In this document: positions 33,565 to 44,200 of the stretch, piece by piece
Numbering within the stretch: the stretch's first letter is position 1
Layout: the number at the start of each line of letters is the position of its first letter
Assembly (NCBI GenBank): GCA_018806915.1
Contig: JAGKQI010000093.1
Location: forward strand, 1,302,001 to 1,366,000
Source of the DNA: Phytophthora colocasiae
Taxonomy: Eukaryota > Oomycota > Peronosporomycetes > Peronosporales > Peronosporaceae
Length of the DNA: 64,000 nt
Direction: 5' to 3'
The notes under the pieces: generated by a model
What the model was told of the DNA's origin: nothing
Databases searched by the model: none
What the model saw: the letters and a program-made list of their open reading frames with translations, nothing else
Translations under genes and position numbers: made by a program

Positions 33565-35731
33565 CGCATCGCCGACACTCTCTGCTGCCGCTAGTTTCGC
33601 CGTTTTCCCGACGCAATTCGCCCTGTCGGCTGTCGCTTGTACCAGCCTGCTTCACTGCTGCCTTCGTCTTTGCCGTCTTTGGTGGGGTATCTGACTCTTC
33701 GCCGCTTGGTTCCGTTGCTTGCGTTTTAGCCTTCTTTCGCAGGTGGCTTGGTCTCGCTGGCACCACTCTTCCGCGCACGCGGCTTGCTCGCCGGCTTCGG
33801 TTCCCAGAATCGTCCGTTCCATCGCCTGCCCGGTATCTTCTGGATCATGCCCGTGAGTCGATTATACACGCCTTGAGGATTCGTGAACAACGCCAATTGT
33901 TCCGCTGTCTCAGTCGCTGCTCGTCCTCCTGTTTCAGTTGCGGCACCTGCTACTTCTCCGGGAACACTCACTCCACCGACACCTGGAATCATCACCGTCG
34001 TACCGCTGGGTCCATTCACTTGCACCAGATGCGTCGCATGCGCAGCTGGGAACGTCTGCCCAATGTTATGCATTCCTCGCGCCACATTCTCCAACGGGTC
34101 GCTCAACTGAGTCGCCTTCTTCACAGCCTTCTCCAGCGTCTTCGGAACCGGTGGTTGCTTAACCAACTGTCTTGTCGTCCGGTCCAAGTTTCTATAGAAT
34201 TGGGCAAGGAAAACTCTCTCTTCCACTGGATTTCTGTCGGCTGCCTCTCGCAATCCAGCTGCATAGTCGGCATATGATTCACCGGCTATCATCATTCGCG
34301 TGTTCACTCTCCATTCGGCATCTTCCAAGTTCTGCGGTGGTGCGTACCTCTGCAACAGGCCTCTCTTCAAATGCGTCCAAGTGCGTTCTCGTGCCGGCGT
34401 TCTTCGATCTCGGTTGACCCACCATCGTGCCGCGTTCTCAGCCAACTTGTTGCCCAAAATGAAGTACAGGGCCTTATCGGACCAGTCACCACGTCCAGAT
34501 TCTCGCGCTCCTTCAAGTGCTAGGTCGATTCGATCGATCCACGTTGAGACCGAGATCCCTGACTCTGGCGTGAACACCGGAAGCTCCAAGTCCTTAATAA
34601 TTCGCTGCGTGGCTCGTCGTCGCCGTTCTTCCCGTTCGCGTTGCTCAGGCTGCTCGTGCCTACCGCGTCGCTCGCGTCGTCCACGTCGGTCGCGTCGTTC
34701 CCGTCGGTCACGCCGTTCATGTCTTCGGCGATCGTGCCGTTCCTCGCGCCGTTCGTACATTCCCCTCGCGCTTCGTGACCTGCTTCGGTCGCTCTCGTCG
34801 CTTGAACTTTCGCTACTCGTTTCGGAGCTGCTGCCGCCGCTGCTTCCATCGTCGCTGGGTGCTCCTCCAACATGTCCTTGTTCCGAATCGTCGGAGCTGT
34901 CGTCGTCTGATGGATCGCCATCATGGTGTGCTCGTCGTCGCACTGGATGTCGGTCGTGGCGCCCGCGGTTCCCTCCACGCCGTCGTGCTTCGCTCCTGGA
35001 TCGGCGTCCGTGTCGTCCTGGTTCGTTCCCGTGTCGTCGTCCACGGTCTCGTGGTTCGTCGTCGTCAAGGCGCCTACGTACTGCTCGTCTTGCTTCTCGT
35101 TCGTGTTCGCGGTGCAGTGGTGCTCTTTGTCCGCCGTCGCTATCTTCGTCCTGGTAGCGAGGCCGAACATCTCGCCCGTACTCATCCCGTTCGTCACCGT
35201 CGTGCGGTAATTCCTCCACCACACGTCGCTCGTCGGCTTCCAGCTGTGGCGTATCTGCTTCAGGCATACGCTCCCGTTGTAGTATGCGCACCCGGTCGTA
35301 CATTTTCCTTAGAGCCTCGCACCCAACTCCTGAAGGTCCATTTCGTCTGCAGTGCCAAGGTCACCGGAAGTTCGTGCTGCTGTAACAGATCTTCGCCCTC
35401 TTGGTTCCATTTCGTTGGCCTGTTGATCCGGTTGCGCTGGTGCCAGCCGATCTTCTTCTTCGCGGAGCGCTGTTGGGTTTTCAACTTCCTGCCGCTCTTC
35501 GTTAACTGCCGCTGCTTCATCAATGCCAGCCATTGTTGAACTATTTGCCGTTGTGAGGGAAGGAGTGGGTACCGGTAACGCCTTCTCTTCATCGTCGTCC
35601 GATTCGCGGTTGTCTTCGCTCGCCTCGTTGTTCTCAGTCTTCTTCTCAGTGCTGCTTCGAACTCGTGAACGCCGTGTTCTCGAAGCTCCTCTCGTTTTCG
35701 TCGTCGTCGGTGCCGTTCTGGTACTCGTCAT
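33467..35731 (-). pseudogene. Gypsy 1 gag region
   Basis: Three overlapping frames. The leader frame (ATG 35731 to 35309, MTSTRTAPTTTKTRG) is Ser/Thr/Glu rich. Frame 35303-33726 has a long Arg/Asp-rich stretch and then the retrotransposon gag core (WWVNRDRRTPARERTWTHLK, SYADYAAGLREAA, RTTRQLVKQPP). Frame 33778-33467 has a first zinc knuckle CRRCGGKGHWSMQC and the start of a second, which continues in the next frame. Confidence 0.85.
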
Positions 35732-35754
35732 CTGTCTCGTTATCCGTCGAAGTT

Positions 35755-35772
35755 GCCCCTGTATGACCACCA
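35755..35772 (-). promoter_or_regulatory. Candidate primer binding site of gypsy 1
   Basis: Directly after the 5' LTR the minus strand reads TGGTGGTCATACAGGGGC. It starts TGG, as expected for pairing with a tRNA CCA end, and 17 of its 18 bases recur at the same place in gypsy 2. I could not name the tRNA. Confidence 0.55.
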
Positions 35773-36624
35773 TGTAGCGTTTGCCTTTTATCTTGCCCGG
35801 CACGTTGAGCAAGTCGTATTGCTCTTGGCTTCTGCGTCCCGTCCACTTCGTATGTACTTAACACCTTCTGGCCGACAGCAACCACGTGTTGCTGCGCCGG
35901 ACCTGTGGCTTCGTGCCCGGTCCTATTTATTGAATAGACACTACTCTTAATGCCTACTTTCGTTTGTCTCGTTCGTCTCACACACTGCCAAACCTTCGTC
36001 CGTCAGCTCCTCACAGTTCGTCCCGAGCCCGCCGACACCGTTGAGACCCTCCAGGTGACGTGAAGTCGCTCGCACAGCTGTCGGAGTACTCACCAAAGCA
36101 CTTCCAGTCGCCGCCGCCTTCCAGTTGTCGCCCAGTCCCGTTCGCTGCCCGCTCAGTCCTCGCCGTTCGTCACTCCCGTCCGAAGCCTGGTACTGTCGTT
36201 CGGTTGCGTGCTGCCTACGCTCAAGCAGCCTGCAATAATCCCACACGCTCTCTTCAGCGCCAGTTGCAGAGTGAGCCCCTCGCTTGCTCCCTCCGTCGTG
36301 TTTTTCAAAGTGAGCCATCCTGCTCTTCACTTCGTCAGCCGGTTCCCCTTCTTCAAGGTCTCCGGTATCCAGCAGCTTGCAGCCAGTTCGAATTCTCATC
36401 GTACCACTGCTTCGCCACCCCGTGCTCCCGTACATGTACTCGTAGAAGGCCACGGCGTTTATTGGCTCACGCCACGAACGTTCGCCAGTACTTGGACCGC
36501 TGGAACTTCTCCCACAGGTGCTGCCGCTCCTCGTGCTCATCACGTCTCAGCCACACTGGTTCTCCACGCGTCCTCCTCGTCTGTCCGTCTCGCAAATGTC
36601 AAGCGTCCGTGTCCTCCTGTTACA
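35773..36624 (-). repeat. 5' LTR of gypsy 1
   Basis: 852 bp, near-identical to 26631-27482. On the minus strand it runs TGTAACAGG ... GCTACA and is followed by the candidate primer site. Confidence 0.95.
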
Positions 36625-36628
36625 GCAG
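36625..36628. repeat. Target-site duplication GCAG, right copy (gypsy 1)
   Basis: GCAG follows the LTR end TGTTACA. Host exon sequence resumes immediately. Confidence 0.85.
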
Positions 36629-37039
36629 CCTTGTACGCTCCCGAGTCCACTGTCATGTTATAATTCGGACATGTACCAGTGAATGATACGGGAGAAGGAA
36701 CGGACACTCTACACAGTTCGGACTCCGTGATGTCGACAGGTGATTGTTTTGAGCCACCGCATGTCGGATACCCCGTTGCCCATTCAGGTGGACTCAGCGC
36801 TTTGGTATCGTATTTGTAGGAGAATTCAGGGTCTTCTCCCAGGGCAGAGTAGACGGCAGCTGAAAACACAAGAAAAAACACTAGAAACTTCATCGGTGGA
36901 GGCTTGAGGTGCAAAAGCGATAATGAAAAGCAAAGTGATTCGCTCTGTTAGCTGATGAACGTACGGACTGATACGTTTCGTAGTGTGAAAGGCGCACCTG
37001 GGTTTCATTACGAATAAAACTTCCACCATGAGTTCAAAG

Positions 37040-38706
37040 TTACAGTCCGCCGATACAAACCATCTTGGTCTCCAAGTATTCACCCAGTCCTTCGGCTGAA
37101 CCTTCACGGCTAATTCCCGACTCCTTGATCCCGCCGAATGGGGCTCCAACATTTTTCACCAATTCGCTGTTGACCCCAATCATACCGCATTCCAACGCGC
37201 TGGAAACTCGAAAAACCCTGGCTACATCTTTAGTGTAGAAGTATCCAGCAAGTCCAGCTACCGTATTATTCGCCTCCTGTACCACTTCCTCTTCACTTGA
37301 AAACTCAAATAGAGAGATCACTGGACCGAAAATCTCCTCATGACAGATACGCATTGAGTGATCCGCATTCGATAAAACTGTAGGCTCGAAGAAATTCCCC
37401 CCAAGAACACTCACTTTCCCTCCAGTGAGAACTTTGGCACCTTTCGTCACAGCATCTTTGACTAATTCCTTCACTTTCTTGACAGCGGATGACCCGATTA
37501 ACGGTCCAAGTTGCACACCTTCCTCCAGAGGTAACCCCATCTTCAGACTTTTCACTCTTTCCACCACTTTCGAAACAAACCTCTCGTAAATTGACGAGTG
37601 CACGAAGATTCGGTTGCTGGCAATACAAGCTTGGCCAGTGTTGAAAAACTTGCTACGGATTAAACCGTCCAGTGCGTTGTCCAGTTCGGCATCTTCAAAG
37701 ACGATAAACGGAGCGTTACCGCTCAATTCAAACGATAAACTCTTGATCGTTTCAGAAGAATGACGCATCAACCACTTGCCAACGTTCGTTGATCCAGCGA
37801 ATGAGATCTTCTTTACATCTGGACTCGAAGTAAGTTCACGACCCACCTCTTCCGATCGTTCACGTGGAGCTGTAACTACATTGAGAACTCCAGGAGGGAA
37901 CCCAACTTCCTCGGCTAGTTTAGCCAGTGCAAGCATAGAGAGAGGGGTTTCACCTGCAGGTTTCACAACGGTGGTGCACCCAGCAGCTAGCGGTGCACCC
38001 AGATTCAGTCCCAGAATCGCATAGGGGAAGTTCCAAGGGGTTATGATGCCACAGACGCCCACAGGTTCCTTCATGATCAGAATCTTCTGGGTTGGATCAG
38101 TCGGCGAGACCAGGAACCCGCTGGAACGCACAATTTCGTGCGAGAAATACTCGATCACACCGACGGCGAACTCGATTTCCGACTTGGCTTCGGGCAATGG
38201 TTTTCCACCCTCAATTGACCCAATAATTGCCAGATCTTCGGCATTGGCAGCAATTGCAGCAGCCCATTGTTTCAACAGCTTCGCGCGAACCTACAAGAAA
38301 ATGATCAATATGGCTACATTTGTTGTATTCGTAACTTTTTTCACTTTACCGGTGGTGTAGTCTCCTTCCATTGACGTTGAGCTGCTGTAGCTGCAGCAAT
38401 TGCGTCAAGAGTGTCTTCACTGCCCATATTGGCCACACGTGCGACTTCCTGCTCCGTTGCAGGGTCTTGCATTCAAAAAAGAATGTGAAAAATTGAACTG
38501 TTTTCATTGCAAATGGACTAAAACTTACCGATCACAGTGAAGTGTTCATTTCCATGTGCCTCGACCCACTCGCCGTTGATAAATCCTTGCGCGTTCACGA
38601 GATCTGGACGTTGTAGCTTGGACAGAAGCGGTTGGTACTGCCTTTGTGTAATCGGAGCTAACCCAAGTGACAATTGGGCGGTTGGGATACATGTACTAGC
38701 CATCAT
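37040..38706 (-). CDS. Succinate-semialdehyde dehydrogenase-like ALDH, copy 2, 514 aa
   Basis: Exons 38706-38529, 38465-38350 (116 nt, as in copy 1) and 38290-37040 give 514 residues. Signatures: FINGEWVEAHG, ITPWNFPYAI, FAGSTNVGKWL, FELSGNAPFIVF (catalytic Glu kept, but the usual LGG reads LSG), NTGQACIASNR with the catalytic Cys, and the end ETKMVCIGGL. The same introns as 22628-24264 show duplication. The N-terminal extension (MMASTCIPTAQLSLGLAP) differs from copy 1. Substrate choice may differ: only 95 bp upstream lies choline dehydrogenase, whose product, betaine aldehyde, is an ALDH substrate. That link is inference from position only; sequence says SSADH-type. Confidence 0.9.
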
Positions 38707-38800
38707 CACTCTTAAGTGGAAAAATGAAAACTGAATAAAGGTAATGAGATTTTGAGCAACGACTATGAGAGAAAGGATCCAAGTGACATGTCAAGCGTTT

Positions 38801-40534
38801 TCACCGTTGTCGTGTCTCCCAATCCTTGGATTCGTACACAGCGACGTCAGACTTGGGTAGCGCAGGTTTGCCGAGGATAATATCAGCCGCTTTCTCAGCC
38901 AACATGACGGTAGGAGCGTTGAGGTTCCCACTCACATTGTTTGGCATGATCGACGCGTCCACAATCCGCAGTCCTTCTAGACCGTGAACTCGTGTCTCCG
39001 CGTCTACGACCGACTTTGAATCCGTCTCCAAACCCATTCGATTCGTACTGGACGGGTGATAATCTGTACCAGCATTTTGTCGGATCCAGGAATCGATTTC
39101 AGCATCGGACTGCACTTCATCCGTGGGAGAAATAGCTTCACCTCTGTATTCGTCGAAAGCCTGTTGTTTGAGCACTTCACGCGTCAATTTGACTCCATTG
39201 CGCATATCCACTCGATCTTCCTCCGTGCTCAGATAATTTGGTTGGATGATGGGATATTCGCGCGGGTTGGCGTTTCTCAGCTTGACGTATCCCCGGCTTG
39301 TCGCCCGTAGTGGTGTGCAGTGCAGCATCATAGCGTGGCCGTCCAACAGGAGCTGGCGGTTTTCATCACTAGCACCTGGGAGAAATTGCCATTTCATATC
39401 CGGATGGCGCTTCCCCGGTGCGCTTCGGAAAAACCCACCCGCCTCAATGTGCGAAGAGGTTCCAGCCCCCGACCTTGACGTGAGCCACTGGATCCCCATC
39501 CAAGCCATTTTATGAGGAAAGTGCGGGGTTGCATGATAAAGAGTGACGGGTTTCGTGCACGCGACATGGAGATATACACCAAGGTGTTCCTCCATGTTTT
39601 GTCCGACTGCTGGGAGGTGATGCACCAAAGGAATACCAACTTCTCTTAAGTGTTCGGCATCTCCCACGCCCGAAAGCATCAATAATTGTGGTGAATTCAC
39701 CGCACCAGTGGATAAAATCACCTCGTTCGCCGCTCTAATGTGCTTCAGTTCTCCATTAGAGTTTTGGAAAGGTTCCACCTCAATTCCGACTGCTCGTTTC
39801 CCTTCGAAAAGTACTTTGTTCACGAACGTATCAGTGAGAACCGTCAAGTTCTTCCTAACCAACACGGAATCCGGTAAATAAGCAGCTGAAACACTGCATC
39901 TCTCTCCATTGTGGATAGTATGATCCAGCCACCCCACACCTTCTTGTTGATATCCATTGACGTCTTCTGTAAATGGATACCCTGCTTGTTGTGCAGCATC
40001 GAGGAACACTTGGTACAGTGGTTGGTTCCTCTGCAGTCTTCGTGTCACCTGGAGTGGTCCTTCTCCTCCTCGATAGTCGTCACCACCAAGTGAATGGGTC
40101 TGCGCTCTTTTAAAGTATGGTAAACAGTCAGCATAGCTCCATCCTTTTGCTCCAGACTGTTGCCAATCGTCATAGTCCAGAGCATGACCTCGGTTATAAA
40201 TCATGGCGTTAATCGACGAAGAACCGCCCAGTACTCGACCACGAGGCCACGTGATACGACGTCCATTTAACTGTTGTTGGGGCTCCGTCACGTAGTTCCA
40301 ATTGTACCGGTCGTCGAGGAAGTTGGCAGTCAATAGAGCAGGCATACTCAGTCGGATGGAATCCAAGAGACCGCGGTCTTTCGGACCCGTTTCCACCAAT
40401 AAAACGGAATTGGAGGTGTCGGCAGTCAAGCGGTTCGCTAGGACACAACCGGCTGAACCCCCACCGACAATGACATAGTCGAATTCTTTAAGAGTTCGGA
40501 GGGAAGATAAACCTTGGAGTTTGTGACGCAACAT
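38801..40534 (-). CDS. CHDH: Choline dehydrogenase (GMC oxidoreductase family)
   Basis: The open frame runs 40636-38801; I prefer ATG 40534 (577 aa, MLRHKLQGLSSLRTL), a plausible mitochondrial presequence just before the FAD fold, over ATG 40636 (611 aa). FAD-binding: YVIVGGGSAGCVLANRL. GMC signatures: WPRGRVLGGSSSINAMIYNR and STGAVNSPQLLMLSG. The C-terminus has the active-site His region (YHPSSTNRMG) and GLRIVDASIMPNNVSGNLNA. Residues match the choline dehydrogenase branch closely (DDRYNWNYVTEPQ, TEDVNGYQQEGVGW). Known reaction: choline to betaine aldehyde, electrons passed to the respiratory chain. Frame intact, no intron. Confidence 0.92.
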   Translation of the reverse strand: MLRHKLQGLSSLRTLKEFDYVIVGGGSAGCVLANRLTADTSNSVLLVETGPKDRGLLDSIRLSMPALLTANFLDDRYNWNYVTEPQQQLNGRRITWPRGRVLGGSSSINAMIYNRGHALDYDDWQQSGAKGWSYADCLPYFKRAQTHSLGGDDYRGGEGPLQVTRRLQRNQPLYQVFLDAAQQAGYPFTEDVNGYQQEGVGWLDHTIHNGERCSVSAAYLPDSVLVRKNLTVLTDTFVNKVLFEGKRAVGIEVEPFQNSNGELKHIRAANEVILSTGAVNSPQLLMLSGVGDAEHLREVGIPLVHHLPAVGQNMEEHLGVYLHVACTKPVTLYHATPHFPHKMAWMGIQWLTSRSGAGTSSHIEAGGFFRSAPGKRHPDMKWQFLPGASDENRQLLLDGHAMMLHCTPLRATSRGYVKLRNANPREYPIIQPNYLSTEEDRVDMRNGVKLTREVLKQQAFDEYRGEAISPTDEVQSDAEIDSWIRQNAGTDYHPSSTNRMGLETDSKSVVDAETRVHGLEGLRIVDASIMPNNVSGNLNAPTVMLAEKAADIILGKPALPKSDVAVYESKDWETRQR

Positions 40535-40800
40535 TGTAGAGTGAACTTGACGAGGCAAATGACGAAGTGAATGAAGACTGATGCAATGCAGAGGGAGGTC
40601 TTCAAGTTGAGCAGTGGCACGTTGTTCACACAGCAAAGCTGGGATTTTGTATCAACACATCTCTGAAAATACGCTTCGTAATCAACGTGGTTTAGTGGAG
40701 CTGGCTAGTCAAGTCGTGAATAGCTTTGTAGTAGTTTTAGCGTCAGCTATAGTTATCCGCTCATCGAGAAGACAATATAACACGACCAATGTTTGCCCCC

Positions 40801-40805
40801 CCCTC
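40801..40805. repeat. Target-site duplication CCCTC, left copy (copia)
   Basis: CCCTC abuts the LTR; the same five bases follow the other LTR at 45622-45626. It lies at the end of a C-run (from 40796), so exact borders could slide within the Cs. Confidence 0.7.
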
Positions 40806-41221
40806 AATTGAGAGTATAGCGAATCGAGGCTTGATAGTGAAGTGAGTAGGAGGAAGTAAATCCAAAAGTGAGTTTATTGAGTTAGCCCGCATTCACTAAT
40901 CTACCCTTGCTCTCCTTGAGCTCCCCTTGTAGACCTTTGTGAAACGGGAACGCTTGATGTAACGGGAACGCCTTGTGAAACGGGAACGCTTGATGTAACG
41001 GGAACGATTGATGTAACGGGAACGATTTGTGCACATCTTGAGATCAGCAAATTGAAGTTCTCGTCCAATCAGAATAGTGTATCCAAGGTAGACCGCCAAT
41101 CGTATTGCAGCATCCACGCGTCTTCCACTGTTGTCCTCACTTGGCACGCGTTGTGCGCGTGAAAGCTGCGTGCTTCGAGGTAGGGACCCAGTATAGGAGA
41201 CGGCGAAGTGCAATCTCAACA
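40806..41221 (-). repeat. 3' LTR of the copia element
   Basis: 416 bp. On the minus strand it runs TGTTGAGATTG ... ACTCTCAATT. It contains about six tandem copies of an 18-bp unit around AACGGGAACG (about 40938-41032), two more than the partner LTR, which explains the length difference. A purine tract GAGTGGGGG precedes it on the minus strand. Confidence 0.9.
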
Positions 41222-41228
41222 CCCCCAC

Positions 41229-44200
41229 TCAATTCGACGTCTCGAACTTGGGAATGACGTTGCTGCGTTCCATCAAGTAGCGCAACGTCTTGGAAGAGAG
41301 GCCCTTGGTCAAGTAGTCCGCTAGTTGGTTCTTAGACTCCTGGTAGGTCAGCTCAACCTCGCCACTGGCAATCTTCTCTCGGATGAAATGGTAGCGAATG
41401 TCGATGTGCTTGGTGCGAGCTTGATAACCGACATTCTTCGCCAAAGCCATGGCACCCTGGTTGTCCTCGTAGATCACCGTAGGGTCCACTTGCTTTGCAC
41501 CAATGTCCTTGAGTAGTCGACGCAGCCATACTACTTCTTTGATGCACTCACTCAGAGCCATGTACTCTGCCTCAGTAGAACTCAGTGCGACCGTCTTCTG
41601 GAACGTCGAACGCCACACCACCGGAGCACCACACATCATGAGCATCATTCCGCTCACTGAGCGTCTGTCGTCACGGTTACCGGCCCAGTCAGCATCCGAG
41701 TAAGCCGTCATCTCAGTTCCCAGTAGGCCATCGTACATGATACCCACTTCCTTGGTCTTCAGCAGGTAGCGCACCACCTTGACTCCCGCATTCCAATGCG
41801 CCTCACCTGGGTTTTCCAGGAAGCGACTCAACTTGGCAACAGCAACCGCAATGTCAGGTCGTGTTCCGCATGTCAGATACATGAGGCTACCGATGAGCGA
41901 TCGGTAGGGCCTTGACTTCATCTTGGCCTTGTACTCCTCTGTCTGCGTGCCGTCGTCCTTGGTCAAGTGAAGACTTGGATCCAGTGGCATCAGGCTTGGC
42001 TTCGCGTTTTCTTGACCGAATTTCTTGATGATCGACTCTGTATATGAGCGCGTTGAGAGATGGCCAATGTTTTATTGTCCATATCGTAGTCGATCTCAAT
42101 CCCGAGAATAAATCGAGCGCGTCCGAGGTCCTTGATCCGGAATTTGTCCGCGATGCCAGCCTTCACTGACGCGATGACACCCTTGTCCTTTGAAGCAATC
42201 AGCATGTCGTCGACGTAAAGACACACGATACATTCATCGTCACCATCACCTCGGGTGTATACACAGGGATCAGCATCAGCCGCCTTGAAACCCATGTCTT
42301 TTAAGTGACCATCGATCGTCTCGTTCCAAACACGAGATGCTTGCTTCAGGCCATACAAACTTTGCAGGAGTAGGCAGACGACGTCTTCTTCACCTTCAGC
42401 ATCGGCCATCGTCAGGAGCTCACGCAGACCTTCAGGCAATTCCATGTAAATCTCTTCGTCGAGCTTTCCATACAGGAACGCCGTATCCACGTCGCATTGC
42501 TCGATCTCAAATCCTTCAGCACAGCACTTAGCCAGCACAGCACGGATCGAATTCAGGTATGCCACTGGCGCGTACGTCTCTTCATAGTCAATCCCGTGAC
42601 GCTGAGAGTACCCCTTGGCGACGAGACGAGCCTTGTGCCGGGTCACTTCTCCTTTCTCGTTGCGCTTCAACGCGAACACCCACCGACATCCGATCGGGCG
42701 CTGGTGAGCCGGTCTTGGTACCAGCTTCCATGTCTTGTTTGCAGTAAGTGACTCCAATTCACTTGCAATTGCCTTCTTCCATTCATCGCTGTCCTCGCCT
42801 GACGTCGCCTCTGTATACGTCTTGGGGACTTCCTCCGATGCAGCCATAGCTTGGCCACCTTCAAGTGCGAGCAGTTCGCCACTTGGTTTAACCCTTTCTT
42901 GTGTCATCTTCTGACGCTTGGTCCCCGTGGTTGACGGCAGGATAATCTGCTTCTTGGTTGCGCCAGCCTCTTCAGGATCGTCAATTTCGTCGATGTTACG
43001 AGTACGCGAACGAGTAATCATGGGATGGGTGGACTCGTAAGGGATGATTTGACTGTTCACGTCACGTTGAAGTGGAATGACGTCAGCACCTTCAACAACG
43101 ACCGGAACAATCTCCATTGAACCCTTGGACGGTTGTCCACTCATGACAGGCACGTTGGTTGCTGGTTCATCTTCATCCTGTACCATGAGGTGCTGGGGAT
43201 TGGTCGTTTCGATGAACTTCACAGTGCGAACGATTTGCACCTTACCCGTTGACACATTGAGGACTCGGTAGCCCTTCACACCATCCTCGTATCCAAGGAA
43301 ACGACATTTGAACGCTTTGGCATCCAACTTGCGACGCTTCTCGTCGGGGATGTGAGCGTAGCCAAGAGCACCAAACACCTTGACGTTCCTGAGCTGTGGC
43401 TTCGATTTGTGCACAATCTCGAACGGTGTCTTCACAGTCACCGAGTTGGGGATCCGATTGATGATCCACGCAGCAGTGTTGACCGCCTCGGCCCACCACT
43501 TCTTGTTGACGCTCTCATGGTAGAGCAGACAACGAGCCATCTCCACGAGGCTCCGGTTCATGCGCTCAGCCAGACCGTTCTGCTGAGGCGTGTATGGCAA
43601 TGTCTTCTCATGCTTGATGCCATGCTGGTTGAGGAACGCCTTGAACTGGCGACCGGTGTATTCACCACCATTGTCCGAACGCAGACGCTTGATACTCTTG
43701 CCCGTAGCGTTCTCCATCGCTGCCTTGTAGATTTTGAACTTGGACAGCACCTCCGACTTCGCTTTCATGAAGTGGACGGTCACGTGACGTGAGTAGTCGT
43801 CAATGAATGTCACAACGTACGTGCAACCACCAGGTGTCCTCGTCTGCATCGGACCCATCACGTCCGTATGCACCAGTTCAAGCACACCTGCACTCTTGAC
43901 GACCTTCTCCGGATGCCTTGGATAGTCGTCAGCTTTCATCTTGCCCATGCAGCAGCCAGCGCATACGTCGTCCCCAGGGACTCCATTTGTAATGCGAGGC
44001 ACTCCTTCTGCCATGGTAAGTAGTTTCTCATAACGCTTGAACGGGATGTGGCCGAGTCGGGCGTGCACAACAGCCCATGGCTCCTTACGAGTGGTCGTTG
44101 CAGCATGACACACCTCGTCCCCCACTGTCTTCAGCTTGTAGACATTTCCACAGCGCTTAGCTTCCATCACAGTAGCGTCCCCGTAGCGAAAGGTACACTT

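Larger units (their letters stand above)
26631..36624 (-). mobile_element. Ty3/gypsy LTR retrotransposon (gypsy 1), 9,994 bp, full length but frame-broken
   Basis: Two 852-bp LTRs (26631-27482 and 35773-36624) start TGTAGCG and end TGTTACA. I noted only about three base differences (near 26700-26712 against 35842-35855), so insertion is recent. The element is on the minus strand. The order gag, protease, reverse transcriptase, RNase H, integrase is that of Ty3/gypsy. A candidate primer site directly follows the 5' LTR, and a purine-rich GTGGGGAAGGCG precedes the 3' LTR. Coding frames change several times, so the copy is non-autonomous as read. It inserted in carbonic anhydrase exon 1 with a 4-bp duplication. 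Confidence 0.95.
25977..36893 (-). pseudogene. Alpha-carbonic anhydrase, copy 2, exon 1 interrupted by a gypsy retrotransposon
   Basis: Pieces: exon 1a 36893-36625 with signal peptide MKFLVFFLVFSAAVYSA and GSKQSPVDI; exon 1b 26626-26616; exon 2 26549-26291 with AQFHVHTPSEHTVDGKAF and EIHFVHKK; exon 3 26226-25977 with LTTPPCTEFVDWWVI. The gypsy element 26631-36624 lies inside exon 1 with the 4-bp duplication GCAG on both sides. Counting the duplication once, exon 1 is exactly 280 nt, the same as in copy 1, and the frame is preserved across the join; exon 2 is 259 nt in both. The intact coding length would be 262 codons. As it stands, the reading frame runs from exon 1a into the LTR, so no normal protein is expected. 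All three zinc ligands remain, so the insertion is probably the only lesion. Confidence 0.92.

Noticed and set aside
32428..33594. Long plus-strand ORFs (up to 388 codons) across gypsy 1
   Set aside because: They lie antisense to the protease/gag linker in GC-rich low-complexity sequence; no motif, and the minus strand has clear retroelement domains.
40896..41228. RSRY/RSRF repeat protein encoded in the copia LTR
   Set aside because: It is only the translation of the 18-bp LTR tandem array, present in both LTRs at different copy number.
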